Notes: a model not told the origin generated them from the sequence alone. A DNA stretch of 64,000 nt from Onchidella celtica (GCA_963931925.1 OZ007582.1:21882224-21946223), one strand, 5' to 3'. Shown: positions 13,206 to 25,604, counted from the stretch's first letter. A program made the numbers and translations.

Positions 13206-13899
13206 AACGAATAGACCCCATGCTGCCTATAATCAGCAACGACTGGTGTTAATTTGTTTGGCAGTTTCAACACACGGGACAGGAAATCATAAAATAGCAC
13301 AAAATGCTGTTCCCTCAATAATTATACCTATAATTGTGGCACCCTTACGGTGAATATTGACAGCACCGATGAGCATTTAAAGTATCCCAGCGCCATGCAC
13401 ATACCTGGCCGATACCTGCATTAGGGGCCATCCATAAAAGGCGTATGCTCGATTCTGGCAAGTTTTGACACACCTCCTCCCCAATGCGATCTTCATAGGC
13501 TTGGTTTCAATACACATATCCTCCCACCGCTTCCCCTTTTGTACGAGTGTACGCGTACAAATATTAGAATGGTGAATATCCATGAAAGGCCTTATCGTTT
13601 GAAAAATTTTAAGTGGCATTTCGTATGGTCGATCTCATTGTTTCATTAGAAACTAGCTTTTTGTATGACGAAAAACTTGATTTATTGAAAATAAATTTAA
13701 GAAATGAAACCAAACTTTTATTTAATTACCGTAACTAAAATGCGGTGCATACGATCCTCACAAACCCATTTCATGTCAGTCCATGTGCGCTTTCTGTAGG
13801 CGGGGGGGGGGGGCAGCCCCCTCCCTTTTCCATTGCACATTTCAGGGCTTGCCAGTGCTTGGCATCAGTTACTAACTGCAGCACGGACAGCAAAACGCC

Positions 13900-14470
13900 A
13901 CCTGAGTTCCTGTTTGTCTCAACTCCACTTTTTGCACAACACAACCGAGAAATTCCCCGTTTGGCGGCTTTAGTAATTTATGATCTAAGGAGTTCGAATA
14001 AATCGGAACTGTCAAGCAGCTTGATAAGTGCTACGACGCATTTTAGACAAGTGTAAATGTTGTAAATAACAAGTTCCAAGTCCATTTTTTACACAACTAA
14101 GAAATTCCACGTTAAAAGTTTGCGGCTTTAGTTCTAAGGAGTTCGAATAAATCGGAACTGTGAAGCAGCTTGAAAAGTGCTACGATGCATTTTAGACAAG
14201 TGTAAATGCTGTAAATAATAAGTTCCAAGTCCATTTTTTACACAACTAAGAAATTCCACCTTAAAAGTTTGCGGCTTTAGTATTATGATCTAAGGAGTTC
14301 GAATAAATCGGAACTGTGAAATAGCTTGATAAGTGCTACAACGCATTTTACGAGTAAACAAGTGTCAAGGTGTGCATTTGTTATACCTCTTCTACATACT
14401 AAAAGATCTACTGTTTTTTGTTGTTGTTGTTTTCAGAAAAAGGAGATAAATCAAACAAGAACTGAGATCT
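13900..14470. mobile_element. TIR element with internal monomers, copy B (about 571 bp)
   Basis: The left end ACCTGAGTTCCTGTTTG and right end CAAACAAGAACTGAGATC are inverted repeats of the same family as 7204-7551. Three tandem monomers of about 150 bp follow each other: the phrase AAGTTCCAAGTCCATTTTTT occurs at 14071 and 14220 (period 149), and the first monomer starts AACTCCACTTTTTGC at 13921. The right end is preceded by a TTG run and TTTTCAGAAAAAGGAGAT. Copy number of the monomer differs between copies. Confidence 0.78.
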
Positions 14471-14819
14471 TGAAAAGCTGCACTTTGTTTTATATTTATA
14501 TACAATGGACACCCTATTCATAACACATCCAGTGATAATAACTGATGCTAAGATGTTATTTTTTCAAAACAGATTATATTATTTTGCCATTCGTTTTGTC
14601 CTCGCATGGTCCCCACTCTAGGCTCTGATAGTTTGTATTTGACTTCCTCTCAAGATGTGTGTTCAGACTGAACGGGAAAACGATTGGTGGGTGCTCAGCG
14701 AACAATATTCTACGTACACGTTGAAACACTCTTTTTTTTTTTCACAAATACACGATTTTTATCATTTTGAACCTGGAAAAGTTGGACAAAGCTGGTTTTA
14801 TTAACATATTATTATATCT

Positions 14820-14852
<33 letters not shown>

Positions 14853-14861
14853 TGAGAGAGA

Positions 14862-14925
<64 letters not shown>
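14820..14925. repeat. GA microsatellite
   Basis: Over 45 GA repeats with few interruptions. Confidence 0.97.
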
Positions 14926-15707
14926 CAGGTTTATCCCAGACAATACCGGGATTCTTAGCTAGCGCACTATAACCATAATTTTCAGTTTCACGTGATAAAA
15001 TTATGCTAAAACAGCCCAGCGGATTGTATCAAAATTTATTCATAAATCAGTACATGTCTCAACAGGGTGATCTCCTTCTTCTTCTTCTTCCTGCTCCTCC
15101 TCTTTCTTCTCCTTCATCACCTTCGTCTACCGTTTCGTTGCACGATTTATGGCGATTGACAAAAATATGATAGACGCCTCGCCATTCGGGTGGAAATATT
15201 CCAAAAGATACATTGTCTGAAAAAAAAAATATCAACATTTCTATCAGCTAAATTTCAGGGCCTTCATGTCAAACTTCAACTACTGTTGAATATTCATGTG
15301 AATTTGAAAGCTCAAAATGCTGAACATACTGAGAAAACCTCTTAATTTTCTTTTCCGAGTCCTCACATAGATCTATAATGGAGGCCTATATGTTACTAGA
15401 CTAGGTTTCATTTACCCGGACTTGCCATTATCAGGCTCTTTTAGAACAAGAGATATCTTGCGCAACTGAAAGAGTTTTTTTTTTCTTTCTTTCTTTCTAA
15501 ACTGTGATCTCTGGCATCAATTTGTTTCATTCTGGTCTCCAATTCCAGCGGATTTATATCCCTCTTATCTTTATTCCCTTTCCTTCTGTCATTCTTCCAT
15601 ATCGACGTTTTACAGTTCACCGTCTTGGGATTTCTTTGTATTCCAGTTAATCAGTTTGAGCACTGCGGCAAAATTACCCCAATTTTCAGCGCTGGGCTTC
15701 ATTTGGT

Positions 15708-15822
<115 letters not shown>

Positions 15823-16428
15823 TCTTTCACTCAAATTCCTTTAAATACGTATGTCATGTCGACACGTAACAGTTGTCTCTAGGTGAACAGCAAAACGGGC
15901 TTTCACACAACTAGGCTATAACGATTATTCCCTTGCACCAATCATTGTGGTATAGCAGTCAGCAAAATAGATGACATTCTTAAATACAAATATAGCCATA
16001 CTGTGTTGAACAAGAAGAAGACGCAATGCATGCTTTGAAGCTACAGTGCTATTACATTCTGAGAAACAGTTTCGTTTTCATCCCTTTCCAGTAAAAGATA
16101 ATTCTTCGCACTTGCATGGGTTCATGGTGGGGATAGCGACGTAAGTATCACGTTTTCAGTTATTAAGTTTTGTCATGTTAAAGAATTATTAAGGACTGCA
16201 TTTCGTACACGGAAAAAAAACAACAACCCGGCAGCAAAGATAGAAAACTTCCATAGGCAATAACATTAGCGGCGTTGAATTAAACGATCAAACTAAAAGC
16301 GCTTTTTTTTTCTAGTTCCTTTTGTTTGTTGTTTTTTCGCAAGTTTTTGTAGCATACAGTCAGAATTGTTCCAAGTCCTTCTGCAGCCCCATACATTCAC
16401 TGGTTTGTTAACAGTGACGTAGAAGTAA

Positions 16429-16623
16429 GGGTAGCCACACAAAGGCCACCGAATTCGGTCACCGAGCCACTAGGCGCTTTAGGTGAGAAGAATTGCACCA
16501 CATAAACGGACCGAATCTAGATGGGCTCTGTGTGCAGTTGTTGAAATTATATAGTGCAATTCTTCTCACCTAAAGCGCCTAGTGGCTCGGTGACCGAATT
16601 CTGTGGCCTTTGTGTGGCTACCC
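16429..16623. mobile_element. 195-bp foldback MITE, copy 1
   Basis: About 85-base inverted arms begin GGGTAGCCACACAAAGGCC and end GGCCTTTGTGTGGCTACCC, with a short unpaired centre. The arms include CGGTCACCGAGCCACTAGGC. The second copy at 50911-51105 has exactly the same length. A TAA/TTA-like flank suggests insertion at TA-rich targets. It has no coding capacity. Confidence 0.88.
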
Positions 16624-16864
16624 TTAAGTCCTAGTTTGAGAAACTGCGGGTTGAAGATTGGAGGTGTGCTACAGTTACGTAATATCGAATGTGTGAGTCT
16701 TAAAAATTGTTAAAACTGAACGCTTTTTGATACACATTGTGAATTGTTGGGTTTGAAACAAAGTAAGAGAAGAAATAATGTTTTATTTTGTTGTTGTTGT
16801 TTCTGTTAACAAAGAGAGTGATTGGCTGATTCTCTGACTCACTAAACTTGAAGGTTTTACGTGT

Positions 16865-17275
16865 ATGTGTGTGTGTGTGTGTTCGAGCGCCTGTGTGAGC
16901 GTATGTGTTTGTCTGTCTGTCTGATATCTGTCTGTCTTAAGTATGTATGTGAGCGTATGTGTTTGTCTGCCTGATATCTGTCTGTCTGTCTTAAGTATGT
17001 ATGTGTGCGTATGTGTTTGTTTGTCTGTCTGATACCTGTCTGTCTGTCTTAAGTATGTATGTGTGCGTGTGTGTGTGTCTGTCTGTGTGTTTGCCTGCCT
17101 GTCTGTCTGATACCTGTCTGTCTGTCTTAAGTATGTATGTGTGCGTCTGTGTGTGTGTGTCTACTGTCTGTCTGTTGATCCGTGTGTCTATCTGTCTTTC
17201 TGTCTATCTGTCTGTCTTTAGTATGTATGTGTGTCTGTCTGTCTATCTGTCTGTTTGTCTGTCTGTCTGAACTGT
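16865..17275. repeat. GTCT/GTAT minisatellite
   Basis: Units of roughly 55-80 bp contain TAAGTATGTATGTGTGCG and CTGTCTGTCTGATA phrases repeated about five times, embedded in TG and GTCT microsatellite. Confidence 0.88.
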
Positions 17276-17560
17276 CTGTATAGTTCTTTTTAATGGAAAT
17301 TCACATATCTATAATCTATTTTAATGCGTTCAAGAAATTACAGCAAGCAAGCTGATGCACGTGGCATAGGCTGACAACCTGGCGTTCTTAATGAATTCAT
17401 TTATTTTTATTTTTTTTGACAGCATCAATGAGTGATTGAAGCATGCCATCCTGAGAAGTTCCAGAGGTGAAGAATGTTATCTTCCAGAATTTTCCACTGG
17501 GGAAAATGTGTCAAGGGATCCTGTCATGCTTTCCAAGCAGGGAATGGACGGGGGCAGGTT

Positions 17561-18146
17561 GACATTTACTGGACCATCAATGAAATGTGAGTGTGCATGA
17601 GAAAACCCACATAAAGTCGGCAGAGCTGATTTTGAGAAAAACGGCTTTGAAGTGAAAATATGGGTCCGACACAAACTTCCAACTTGGCTGTTATTTAGGG
17701 GACCGTGGCATGTTACAGGGTAAACTGTAGACGAGCAGTGAACACTACTCACTATGATCTCTATAACAGCTTTGTAATTAGACTACGGTCTCCTAACAAG
17801 ATCCAAAAAACTTCCGACTTGGCTGTTTCTAGGGAACCGTGGCATGTTACAGGGTAAACTGTAGATGCGTAGTGAACACTACTCACTATGATCTCTATAA
17901 CTGCTTAGTTATTAGGCTACGGCCTCCTAACAGCAATCACTCCAATATCACTTGGTCAATTAGCTATTGCCACTTATAGGATTAAATGCCGTTTTCTCAA
18001 AATCTTGTTTTAGGGGGGTCACTGACTTCAATTTATCAAAAATACCTTGTCTTTTATTATGTACAGAACTCCAAAATGTCATGTTGCCGACTTATGCCGT
18101 GTTTTCTCATGCACACTCACATTTACTGGACCATCAATGAAATGTG
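17561..18146. repeat. Composite inverted repeat with central tandem duplication
   Basis: ACATTTACTGGACCATCAAT followed by GAAATGT stands in the same orientation at both ends (17562 and 18119). Inside it, GTGAGTGTGCATGAGAAAAC and a TCGGCA phrase on the left are inverted on the right. The middle holds two tandem units of about 135 bp (17674 and 17809) beginning AACTTCC-ACTTGGCTGTT. Probably a non-autonomous element or nested insertions; it matches no family I can name. Confidence 0.6.
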
Positions 18147-19204
18147 TACGCCCGGTGAAGGCTGTTGGGAGGGCGAGGGGGGGGGGGGGGGGCTAGGGGA
18201 GAAAACCCCAGCTTATGAAAAGTGCACGGGGGGAGGAGAGTGAACTTTTTTCAGTTAGGAGACTTTCCGTTACGGTAAGGATTAAAAAGTTTCATTTTAT
18301 TTTAAACCAAACAAGTTGTAGGACTGTAATATTTTTGAAAAATCGAATAGAGGTTACGTAACGCTTTCCAGATATGGCAGTGAATTAAAACACGTCGTAT
18401 GGTTGTTGTTGTTGTTATTGTTGTTGTTGTTTTTCAACGAAGAAGTTGTGAGAAAATATATTGTATATTTTTTTTAAACTAGCTGAGTTACCCGACCCTG
18501 CCCGGGAGAAATATCTTCATCTAGAAAACAACACGCACAATCGGCACACAGATTATGTAGATCTAGGTAGAGAACAACTCACAACTGGCACAGTAACACC
18601 CGCATGGCCCGTGCATAAAAGGCAGACGGCACAGAAACTCATGACTTCTAACTTTGAAATGCAACCGGAAGTTTAAAGTCGAAACAAAACAAAGGCATGA
18701 GGGAGGTCATCATTGTTGAGGAGAAAGCATTATTCGATATTTTCAGGCCTATTTTCATTTATTACAAAATTACGATACTTCGCTATCATGTCAAAGGAAT
18801 AGACATAGTAGCAAAAAGAACTATCTTTCACATGTAAATTTTTCAGGTCTGGGCATTTCTTCCTCGCAGCAGTGATTTTTATTTCCTTGCTGTTTTTTTA
18901 TATAGATGAATTGAGTCTATGTATGTACCTAATGAAAACAATCATGTTTCATGGAAACTTGTCACTTAGAATTTGAAGACATCAGGACCTTGTTATCAAG
19001 TGCATGACAATTGCGAAAGAAGACAGGAATGAAAGAAAGTGTAATTAAAGAAGAGGTTTAAAGTCGATAACTCCTCAAAGTGTCTGATGCTCAGGTTTGT
19101 GGTGTCGTCGCTGAGATAAACAAAGAAAGGAAGAAAGGACGACGAGACACGAGACATTCCGTCTCCGTGGCCTTGGCAAAACTCATCTTTTTGTGCCTCT
19201 GGAG

Positions 19205-19545
19205 ATGGTGGTGGTTATGATGATGATGATGATGATGATAACGATGATGACCTTTATTGTTATTACTGTGAACATGAGGATAATTACGATGAACTTGGTG
19301 TTGATGATGATGATGATGATGATGATGGTGGTGGTGATGATGATGATGATAATGATGCTGGTGGCGATGATGATGAAGGCGGCGATCTTCTGTGTGATTA
19401 TTGTAAATTTGATGTTAATGATGATGGAAGTGGTGATTATGATGGTGGTGGTGGTGATGATGAGGCGGAGGAGGAGGATAATGATGTTAGGGGAGGATTA
19501 TCTGAATATGACGACAAAGATATTGAAGGTGATGATGATGATGGC
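19205..19545. repeat. GAT satellite
   Basis: GAT/GGT/GAC trinucleotides with degenerate stretches, ending close to the exon 1 donor at 19613. The poly-Met frame across it is an artefact. Confidence 0.93.
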
Positions 19546-19613
19546 ATTATTTATCCAGAATGCGATGGATCTGATGACGATGCTAATAATGAAGAAGAGA
19601 AAGATATTCTTAC

Positions 19614-19892
19614 CTGATAATAGTCCACGGCAACTATGAAACAAGTAAAGGGCAACATGTAGCCTATCCCGGACAGGATGAAAGCTACATAAATCTTGCT
19701 GTGGACATCCTTTGGCGCTTCGGAATCCTCCAGTCGAGTGAAGGAATTCTTAGAGTTTCCTTTGGTGTTCCCTTCATCTGGTCTGGACTTGTCACCCTGA
19801 AATATCCTGGAACTACGAACTTTATCACCATCTTCTAGTGACTGAAACGAAAGTTTGGCGTAATTCCACGAGTGCTCTTCGGCTACATCCAT
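19614..19892 (-). CDS. SLC29A4: SLC29A4-like transporter, exon 1 (start codon, TM1)
   Basis: First coding exon: ATG at 19892, donor GTAAGAAT from 19613, 279 bases, leaving phase 0. The first 65 residues are hydrophilic (starts MDVAEEHSWNYAK) and include EDSEAPKDVHSK. TM1 follows: IYVAFILSGIGYMLPFTCF, then IVAVDYYQ. Glycine-LPF after a PKD segment is the usual ENT N-terminus. Together the four exons give about 250 residues, close to half the roughly 530 of human PMAT. No acceptor or promoter is clearly placed upstream, though an in-frame non-coding exon is possible. Function inferred: low-affinity transport of monoamines or organic cations at the plasma membrane. Confidence 0.88.
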
Positions 19893-21400
19893 GATGATGT
19901 TCTATTATTGTAGGATAATTCTTTTCGTTGAAATCAGCCGGCAGATCAAGCAAGAGAGCGATCTGGTTTATACTGATATATTTGTTTCCAAAGATGAAAC
20001 GGAAGATACTTCAGTGGTATTTGAGTTCCTCGTTGTTTCCATCATTTCCACAAACAAAGTATGGTTGGTAAAAAATGACACACAAATCTTTTCCTGAATA
20101 TTTTTATCAGACAAATGACATAATCTAAACATCTAAACTATGACAACTGCCAGATAGTTTATCTCAAATCAATATGATTAAGTCACACAGTGAATTTTTC
20201 TTACGGGACCCATAGTTAGCATACATTAAACTTACTAGCTAAAATGCCGTTTGCAGAACGGTGTTCACCTAGTCACAACGAAATTTCCAGTGATACTTTT
20301 TCATTCTGGATGAAAATGCGTCTTTTGGAGGCTAAAAAAAAAACAAACTAAATAAACAATATTAAAGACTATTATTTCGTCCAAAATTGATGTGTCCACG
20401 TAATTTATTAACAAAAATTAAGGCAATATATAACGTTTCATAGATTTTTGCTCCCGTAATCACAAAGTTTTAGGCGCTTGCGTGTTCAGCCTCCATCTCC
20501 ATTATATTAAGATGCTAACAGTCACTGATCACACAGTAAATCTTTATAGAAACCCAGGGAAACAGAAAAATAATGTAAATTCTCGGAAACATAACAAAGA
20601 ACCTTTCTCGGTGAATTCCATGTGTTATTTGAAAACGGTACTCCACTGTACATAATAAACCAGGCAGGATATACTAGTGAGTCATTCAGTAGTATCGGTA
20701 GGTCTAATACACGTACAGGTCCGCAAACAAGCGAAGGGGTTCACAGGAAAGGAATGAAACCCATTCTACTTGAAATGTGTTTCTAATTGTGGATTCACTG
20801 ATAATACACATGAACATTTGAAAAATTGTAGCTCTAACGTAGACACAAGATACTGAGACAGATCATCTCTCCAAATTTCGTCCATCGTGCTGAGCGCGTA
20901 TCAAAGATGTCAACAATGCAATAATGTAGTTGTATCTACCATAACGTAGCAACTAATACGCGCCAAGTTTGGGGATATATCCTAAGAGAAGGAATAGTGT
21001 GCAGTTATGCGAATACACTTGTGCGGTTTCACGACAGAGCCAGCGATGTCTACAGGCCTATAATTATGCCACTACTTTTAACTGTCCCAGGTATTATAAT
21101 AACTATCACTTCATTTCCTTACATACGCAGCATTGATCCTTTCTCCTGGGGGTTAATTTTTCCACACATCCTGCAGGTTTGGGATCCAGATCTTCTAACT
21201 GGCTGGTTAGCAGAACCCAATGCCTGGGTAGTTTGTTATGGAGGACCAGCTCCATGTAGTTAGCAGCCCACTCCCCTCTCCACTTCGCCGAAGTGATCCA
21301 AAACCGATACGCAAGGCAGCGGCGGTTTGAAGTCAATGTTTTCCTTCACCTAGATGAGTTACCACAAGGTTCACGATACCCATCTACTCGAAGCAAACTG
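19893..21400. other. Upstream of SLC29A4-like gene; no gene seen
   Basis: AT-rich plain sequence. The promoter of the transporter should lie at or before this stretch, but I see no TATA box or CpG-dense island that I would place. Confidence 0.5.
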
Positions 21401-22856
21401 TTTTTAATTAATTAACCCTCACCCTGCGAGGGGCGGCAATTGTCGGTATTGACTCGCAAGCGCTCGCGCCGCACGGGCGGCAAAAGTCGGGAAGGTCAAG
21501 CTGACCGCGCCACGCGCAAGCCGTATTTTCACGCATCAGGTCACTGACCTTTTTGAGACATAACCACCATCTTATTGTTCACTGTATCTCTTCTAAATCA
21601 AAGGCATTGTGACATGGACATGTTAACCAGTGAACCACTGGTCAGAATCACAAAGACTAAGCTTTCAAAGGCTCTCCCCACACTTTCAAAAGATGTAACA
21701 TCGGCATGCGAACTGTTGCTCAACAAATTTGCAATATTATCTCATTTTCTCACAAGCTGACCACCATCTGGAGTTGTCTGTATCCAAGAACCAATCAGAA
21801 ACAAGCTCTGAAATAATCTTTGCCCCAAATGCCCACATTGGTTTATTAGTATGTGTCAATCAGGATGAAACCATTTGTGTAGGGCTTGGTAGGGCGTGGC
21901 TAGTTATCATGCTTCGTTCTCAAGAAAACTACCGATGTCAGTTTGGAATCATAAGTCAGATCAAAGACAAAGGTTTTGCTGGTTACATGTAATTCATTAT
22001 CAAGCGTGATAAGCCATAGCAGCGAATGTTTTCATACCGATCAATAAAAATCGAACCACGTGGACAGCGTCTGTGGTCATCGCATAGCGGCACGGGTCAA
22101 TGACCCCAGATAAGATTCTCCGTGAGTAAGGTCACTGACTGTGCAGCGGGCTTTACGGGTCGCGCGCGGGGTATGGGAAGGCGCCAGTGACCCGCCTATG
22201 TTCCTTCTCATGTCAGTAGAAACAGCTCCGCCAGCGAGAGGACCAGGAGTTGGACTTACCTGTCAGAGGCTATCTGAGACGCCTGCCTTAGGAGCATTTA
22301 ACGAACATTGAGAGCTTATCCTCGCTGCCCACTCTCGGCGTAACAGCCTTAAGAGGCAATATCTTCCAATATAATCATTCAAATCGCCGAGTTACTACTA
22401 TACAGGGACAAAATGACGTTTCTGGTGAGCACATCTGTGCACAATTTAAATTACCCATCTACGAACATGGGCCGCTGTCTCACTGAACTTGACATGCAAG
22501 AAGTATGGCAAAATATCAATAAGATTAGACATCTTGATGGGCTTCGTTTGAAAGAAAACGATTTTGTTATTTGTCCCTTTCTTTTCATTCTGTCTTTCAA
22601 GATGAATCGATGACACGTTTTCGAAGTGTCGATCAAAGGTCATTGTGAGAGGTATAAAATATGTGCACATGTATTTAGATTCCATGTTGTTTGTCATTCT
22701 TGAATAGCCAATCATCCAGAATGCAAAACGTGTCTGAATGCCCGAGCTGAGAGTCTTTAAACGGAGGCAATTCATGATGCAAATTCAAGAATGAAGTACG
22801 TGTAGTCGGTTCAGTGCAAGAACAAAGCAGGGTGGTGCGAAATTATCCAGACGTTC

Positions 22857-23055
22857 GGGGTGAAACAGACTAAGGCTGTTGTAAGCGCCAGACTGGTGGC
22901 TCGCCGCTCATGAACTAAGCATCACGCTAATACAGACAATAATACTGTTTGACGCGGTGTGGTAATGCTTAGTGCATCGGACTAGTGCGATGCATAATTT
23001 ATGGGCTGTGGGCCATCAGCCTGGCGCCTACACCAGCCTTCGTATGTTTCACCCC
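22857..23055. mobile_element. Foldback MITE family F1, copy 2 (199 bp)
   Basis: Left end GGGGTGAAACAGACTAAGGC and right end GCCTACACCAGCC then GTTTCACCCC are inverted. Both arms continue inward (GCGCCAGACTGGTGGC against GCCATCAGCCTGGCGC). It lies six bases from a second, different foldback element. Confidence 0.75.
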
Positions 23056-23060
23056 TTGGT

Positions 23061-23264
23061 GGTCTTGTCCACAGCATCCACTCCACTCCGATATTTGACG
23101 GAAAAAATGACGTATGAAAAGTAAAACACGCTTTGCCTCTGTACTTGTCCTAAGCGTCGGATCCGCTCCGCTCCTCACCGCTATAGAGACAAATAAGAGT
23201 TTTACTTTTTCATACGTCATTTTCCGTAAACTAGCGAAGCGGAGCGGATGCTGGGGACAAGGCC
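23061..23264. mobile_element. Foldback MITE family F2 (204 bp)
   Basis: Arms of about 65 bases: GGTCTTGTCCACAGCATCC on the left and GGATGCTGGGGACAAGGCC on the right. The inner arm motif AATGACGTATGAAAA pairs with TTTTTCATACGTCATT. Only one copy is present in the window. It directly follows an F1 element and precedes a LINE relic. Confidence 0.75.
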
Positions 23265-23575
23265 ATTATTTCTGCTCGATTTGCTCCACCTTGGGAGATG
23301 GTTTTCATTAATTAAAACAATAAGACACAGGCAACTGAAATTTCTAGGGCACGTCTGTCGCCACAGGAGCCTCGAACATCTATCAGTCACAGGGAAGATC
23401 GAAGGCAGGAAAAGCAGGGGTAGACAGAGAAAAACTTTCACTGAAAGTCTAAACGTCACAAGAGCAACTCCTTCTTGAGGTTGGCTGATGACAGATCCGA
23501 GTGGAGGGCCATGATCGCCAGTGCCTGTTCCCAGACAGGGCAACTGATGATGAACACCAGGATTATGTACATACA
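23265..23575 (+). pseudogene. LINE reverse transcriptase C-terminal relic (frameshifted)
   Basis: The plus strand reads LIKTIRHRQLKFLGHVCR, then LSVTGKIEGRKSRGRQR, a typical C-terminal tail of a LINE ORF2 protein. A stop at 23479 is followed in another frame by DRSEWRAMIASACS, the usual end of the same protein, so a frameshift has broken it. The relic matches the tail of 26171-26566 (LIKTIRRRQLQFMGH, TGKIEG-KSRGRQR). No endonuclease or RT core is present. Confidence 0.72.
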
Positions 23576-23582
23576 CAACACC

Positions 23583-24130
23583 AACTCTATCACAGACCCC
23601 ACACGGCCTAGTTAATAAAGTTATTTCTTACACACACGACCATTTATATAAAACAATCAACCACGATGTATTCAACAATAACTCTATCTTATCTCAGGTG
23701 GCCGGGGGGGGGGGGGGACCACCCCCCTTCCTCACGGCCTAGTTAATGCTATCCTCTTTACACACGGCCACACGCTAAAACTATCCACGATTTTGTATAC
23801 AACATTAACTCTATCTCATCCAGCCCCTCGCGATTTCGTTACTATTACTTCTACTACACACAGTTGAAATATACGCACGATATTGTATTATATACAACAA
23901 TAACTATGTTTCAAGGGGGTCCCCTCGCTCCAACCGACTAGTTAATGTTACCCCTTAAGCACACGGCCACACAACTGAACAATCCACAATGTTGTATACA
24001 ACAATAACTGTATTTCAGGGGACCCCTCCCCCCTCGCCCTAATAGCCTAGACAATGTTACCCCTTAAGCACGTATAGCCACACAACTGAACAATCCACAA
24101 TGTTGTTTGCAACACCAACTCTATCCCAGC
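23583..24130. repeat. Minisatellite, about five units of 95-132 bp
   Basis: Degenerate units contain ACGGCCTAGTTAAT, CACACGGCCACAC, AATCCACAATGTTGTATACA and ACAACAATAACT phrases. A 14-base poly-G run interrupts one unit near 23705. Confidence 0.75.
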
Positions 24131-24419
24131 GTCACACACTCTGTCATTTCCCTGCGCACACAGTCAGTCCTCGCAGACCAGGAAGAAAAGTTTCGCCAAT
24201 CCGAGAGCCTCCATGTGCTTAAAGCCGCCCTGGACAAATCACGGGGTACACGGATCTGGTGGGATCAGGAACGTGTCACTCATGCGCTTACTCACAGACA
24301 TCGGTGAGGTTTCAGCCCCCGGTGGAAATGTAACCCGTACCCGATTTCTGGCCGGAATCGTTTTGAACCAGATCAATAAGAAATCGATTGGTTCCTTCTG
24401 GTTTTCCGAATCAGGTAGA

Positions 24420-25000
24420 TTGAGGGAGGGAGGGAGGAAGTGAGGGAGGGAGAGAGTGAGTGAGTGAGTCTGAGTGAGTGAGCGAGTGAGAGTGACTGAG
24501 TGGATGTAAGTGAGTGAGTGAGTGAGTGAGTGAGTGAGAGGATGTGAGAGAGGGAGGGAGGGAGGGAGGGAGGAAGTGAGTGAGTGAGTGAGTGAGCGAG
24601 TGAGTGAGTGAGTGAGTGAGTGTGAGTGAGTGAGTGTGAGTGAGTGAGTGAGAGTGAGTGGGTGGATGTAAGTGAGTGAGTGAGTGAGTGAGAGTGAGTG
24701 GGTGGGTGTAGGTGAGTGAGTGAGTGAGTGAGTGAGTGAGTGAGAGTGAGTGGGTGGATGTAAGTGAGTGAGCGAGTGAGTGTGAGTGAGTGAGTGAGTG
24801 TGTGAGTGAGTGAGTGAGTGTGAGTGAGTGAGTGAGAGTGAGTAGGTGGATGTAATTGAGTCAGTGACTGAGTGAGAGGATATGAGAGAGGGAGGGAGGG
24901 AGGAAGTGAGTGAGTGAGTGAGCGAGTGAATGAATGAGTGAGTGAGAGGGTGAGAGGGTGGGTGGGTGGATGTGAATGAGTAAGTGAGTGAGTGAGTGAA
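24420..25000. repeat. GAGT satellite
   Basis: GAGT/GAGG tetranucleotides in higher-order blocks marked by GTGGATGTAAGTGAGTG and GAGAGAGGGAGGGAGG. Minus-strand Leu-Thr-His-Ser frames are artefacts. Confidence 0.97.
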
Positions 25001-25315
25001 CGAGCGTTTACCACAACCCAAAAACACTCATGAATCACTTCTAGAACGATGTGACTGTATTCGGCATCGAATTTGCAGTAAGAATAGAAATCGTATAAAA
25101 CCGGTTGTTCGTGAGAAAACTGGATCAATGAGAATCAGGACGTGTGGTCTCTAAAGCCTGGTGTCAGAGGTGAGGTCAATAACCTACAGTTTTTTTTTTT
25201 GGTTATTTGGGACCTTAGCCAAAATCATAATCCAATGAAAAGCAGGTAGTATTTGATATTTGTATTACATGGCGGATCTTTGTTATTTTTCAGAGGTTGG
25301 GACGTTGAAGTCATG

Positions 25316-25530
25316 CGTTTTTCTTCTTTTTTTTTAATATGTTAGTTTCACCTATGTCACCCAAACTTGTGATGTTGGCTGCACGGCATCCACACCCCCC
25401 CCCCCAGTACACGGCGGCTGAGCATCGTTTTTTTTTTTTTTTTAATATGTTAGTTTCACCTATGTCACCCAAGCTTGTGATGTTGGCGGCACGGCATCCA
25501 CGCCCTTCAGTACACGGCGGCTGGGCATGC
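25316..25530. repeat. Tandem duplication of about 105 bp
   Basis: TTTAATATGTTAGTTTCACC through ATGTTGGCTGCACGGCATCC and TACACGGCGGCTG is present twice, at about 25332 and 25442, differing by a C-run in the first copy. Confidence 0.85.
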
Positions 25531-25604
25531 CACTTGCTAAAACTTGTTGTTGTTGTTGTTATTTTTGGCACAGAGGCTGTGCATGCCCACTAGCAAAGAT
25601 TAGC

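Noticed and set aside
21412..22210. A complete third piggyBac-like element
   Set aside because: Only a left-type TTAACCCT end is visible; no matching right end found.
24239..25128. 250-residue Ser-Leu-Thr-His frames
   Set aside because: Satellite translation of GAGT repeats on the minus strand.
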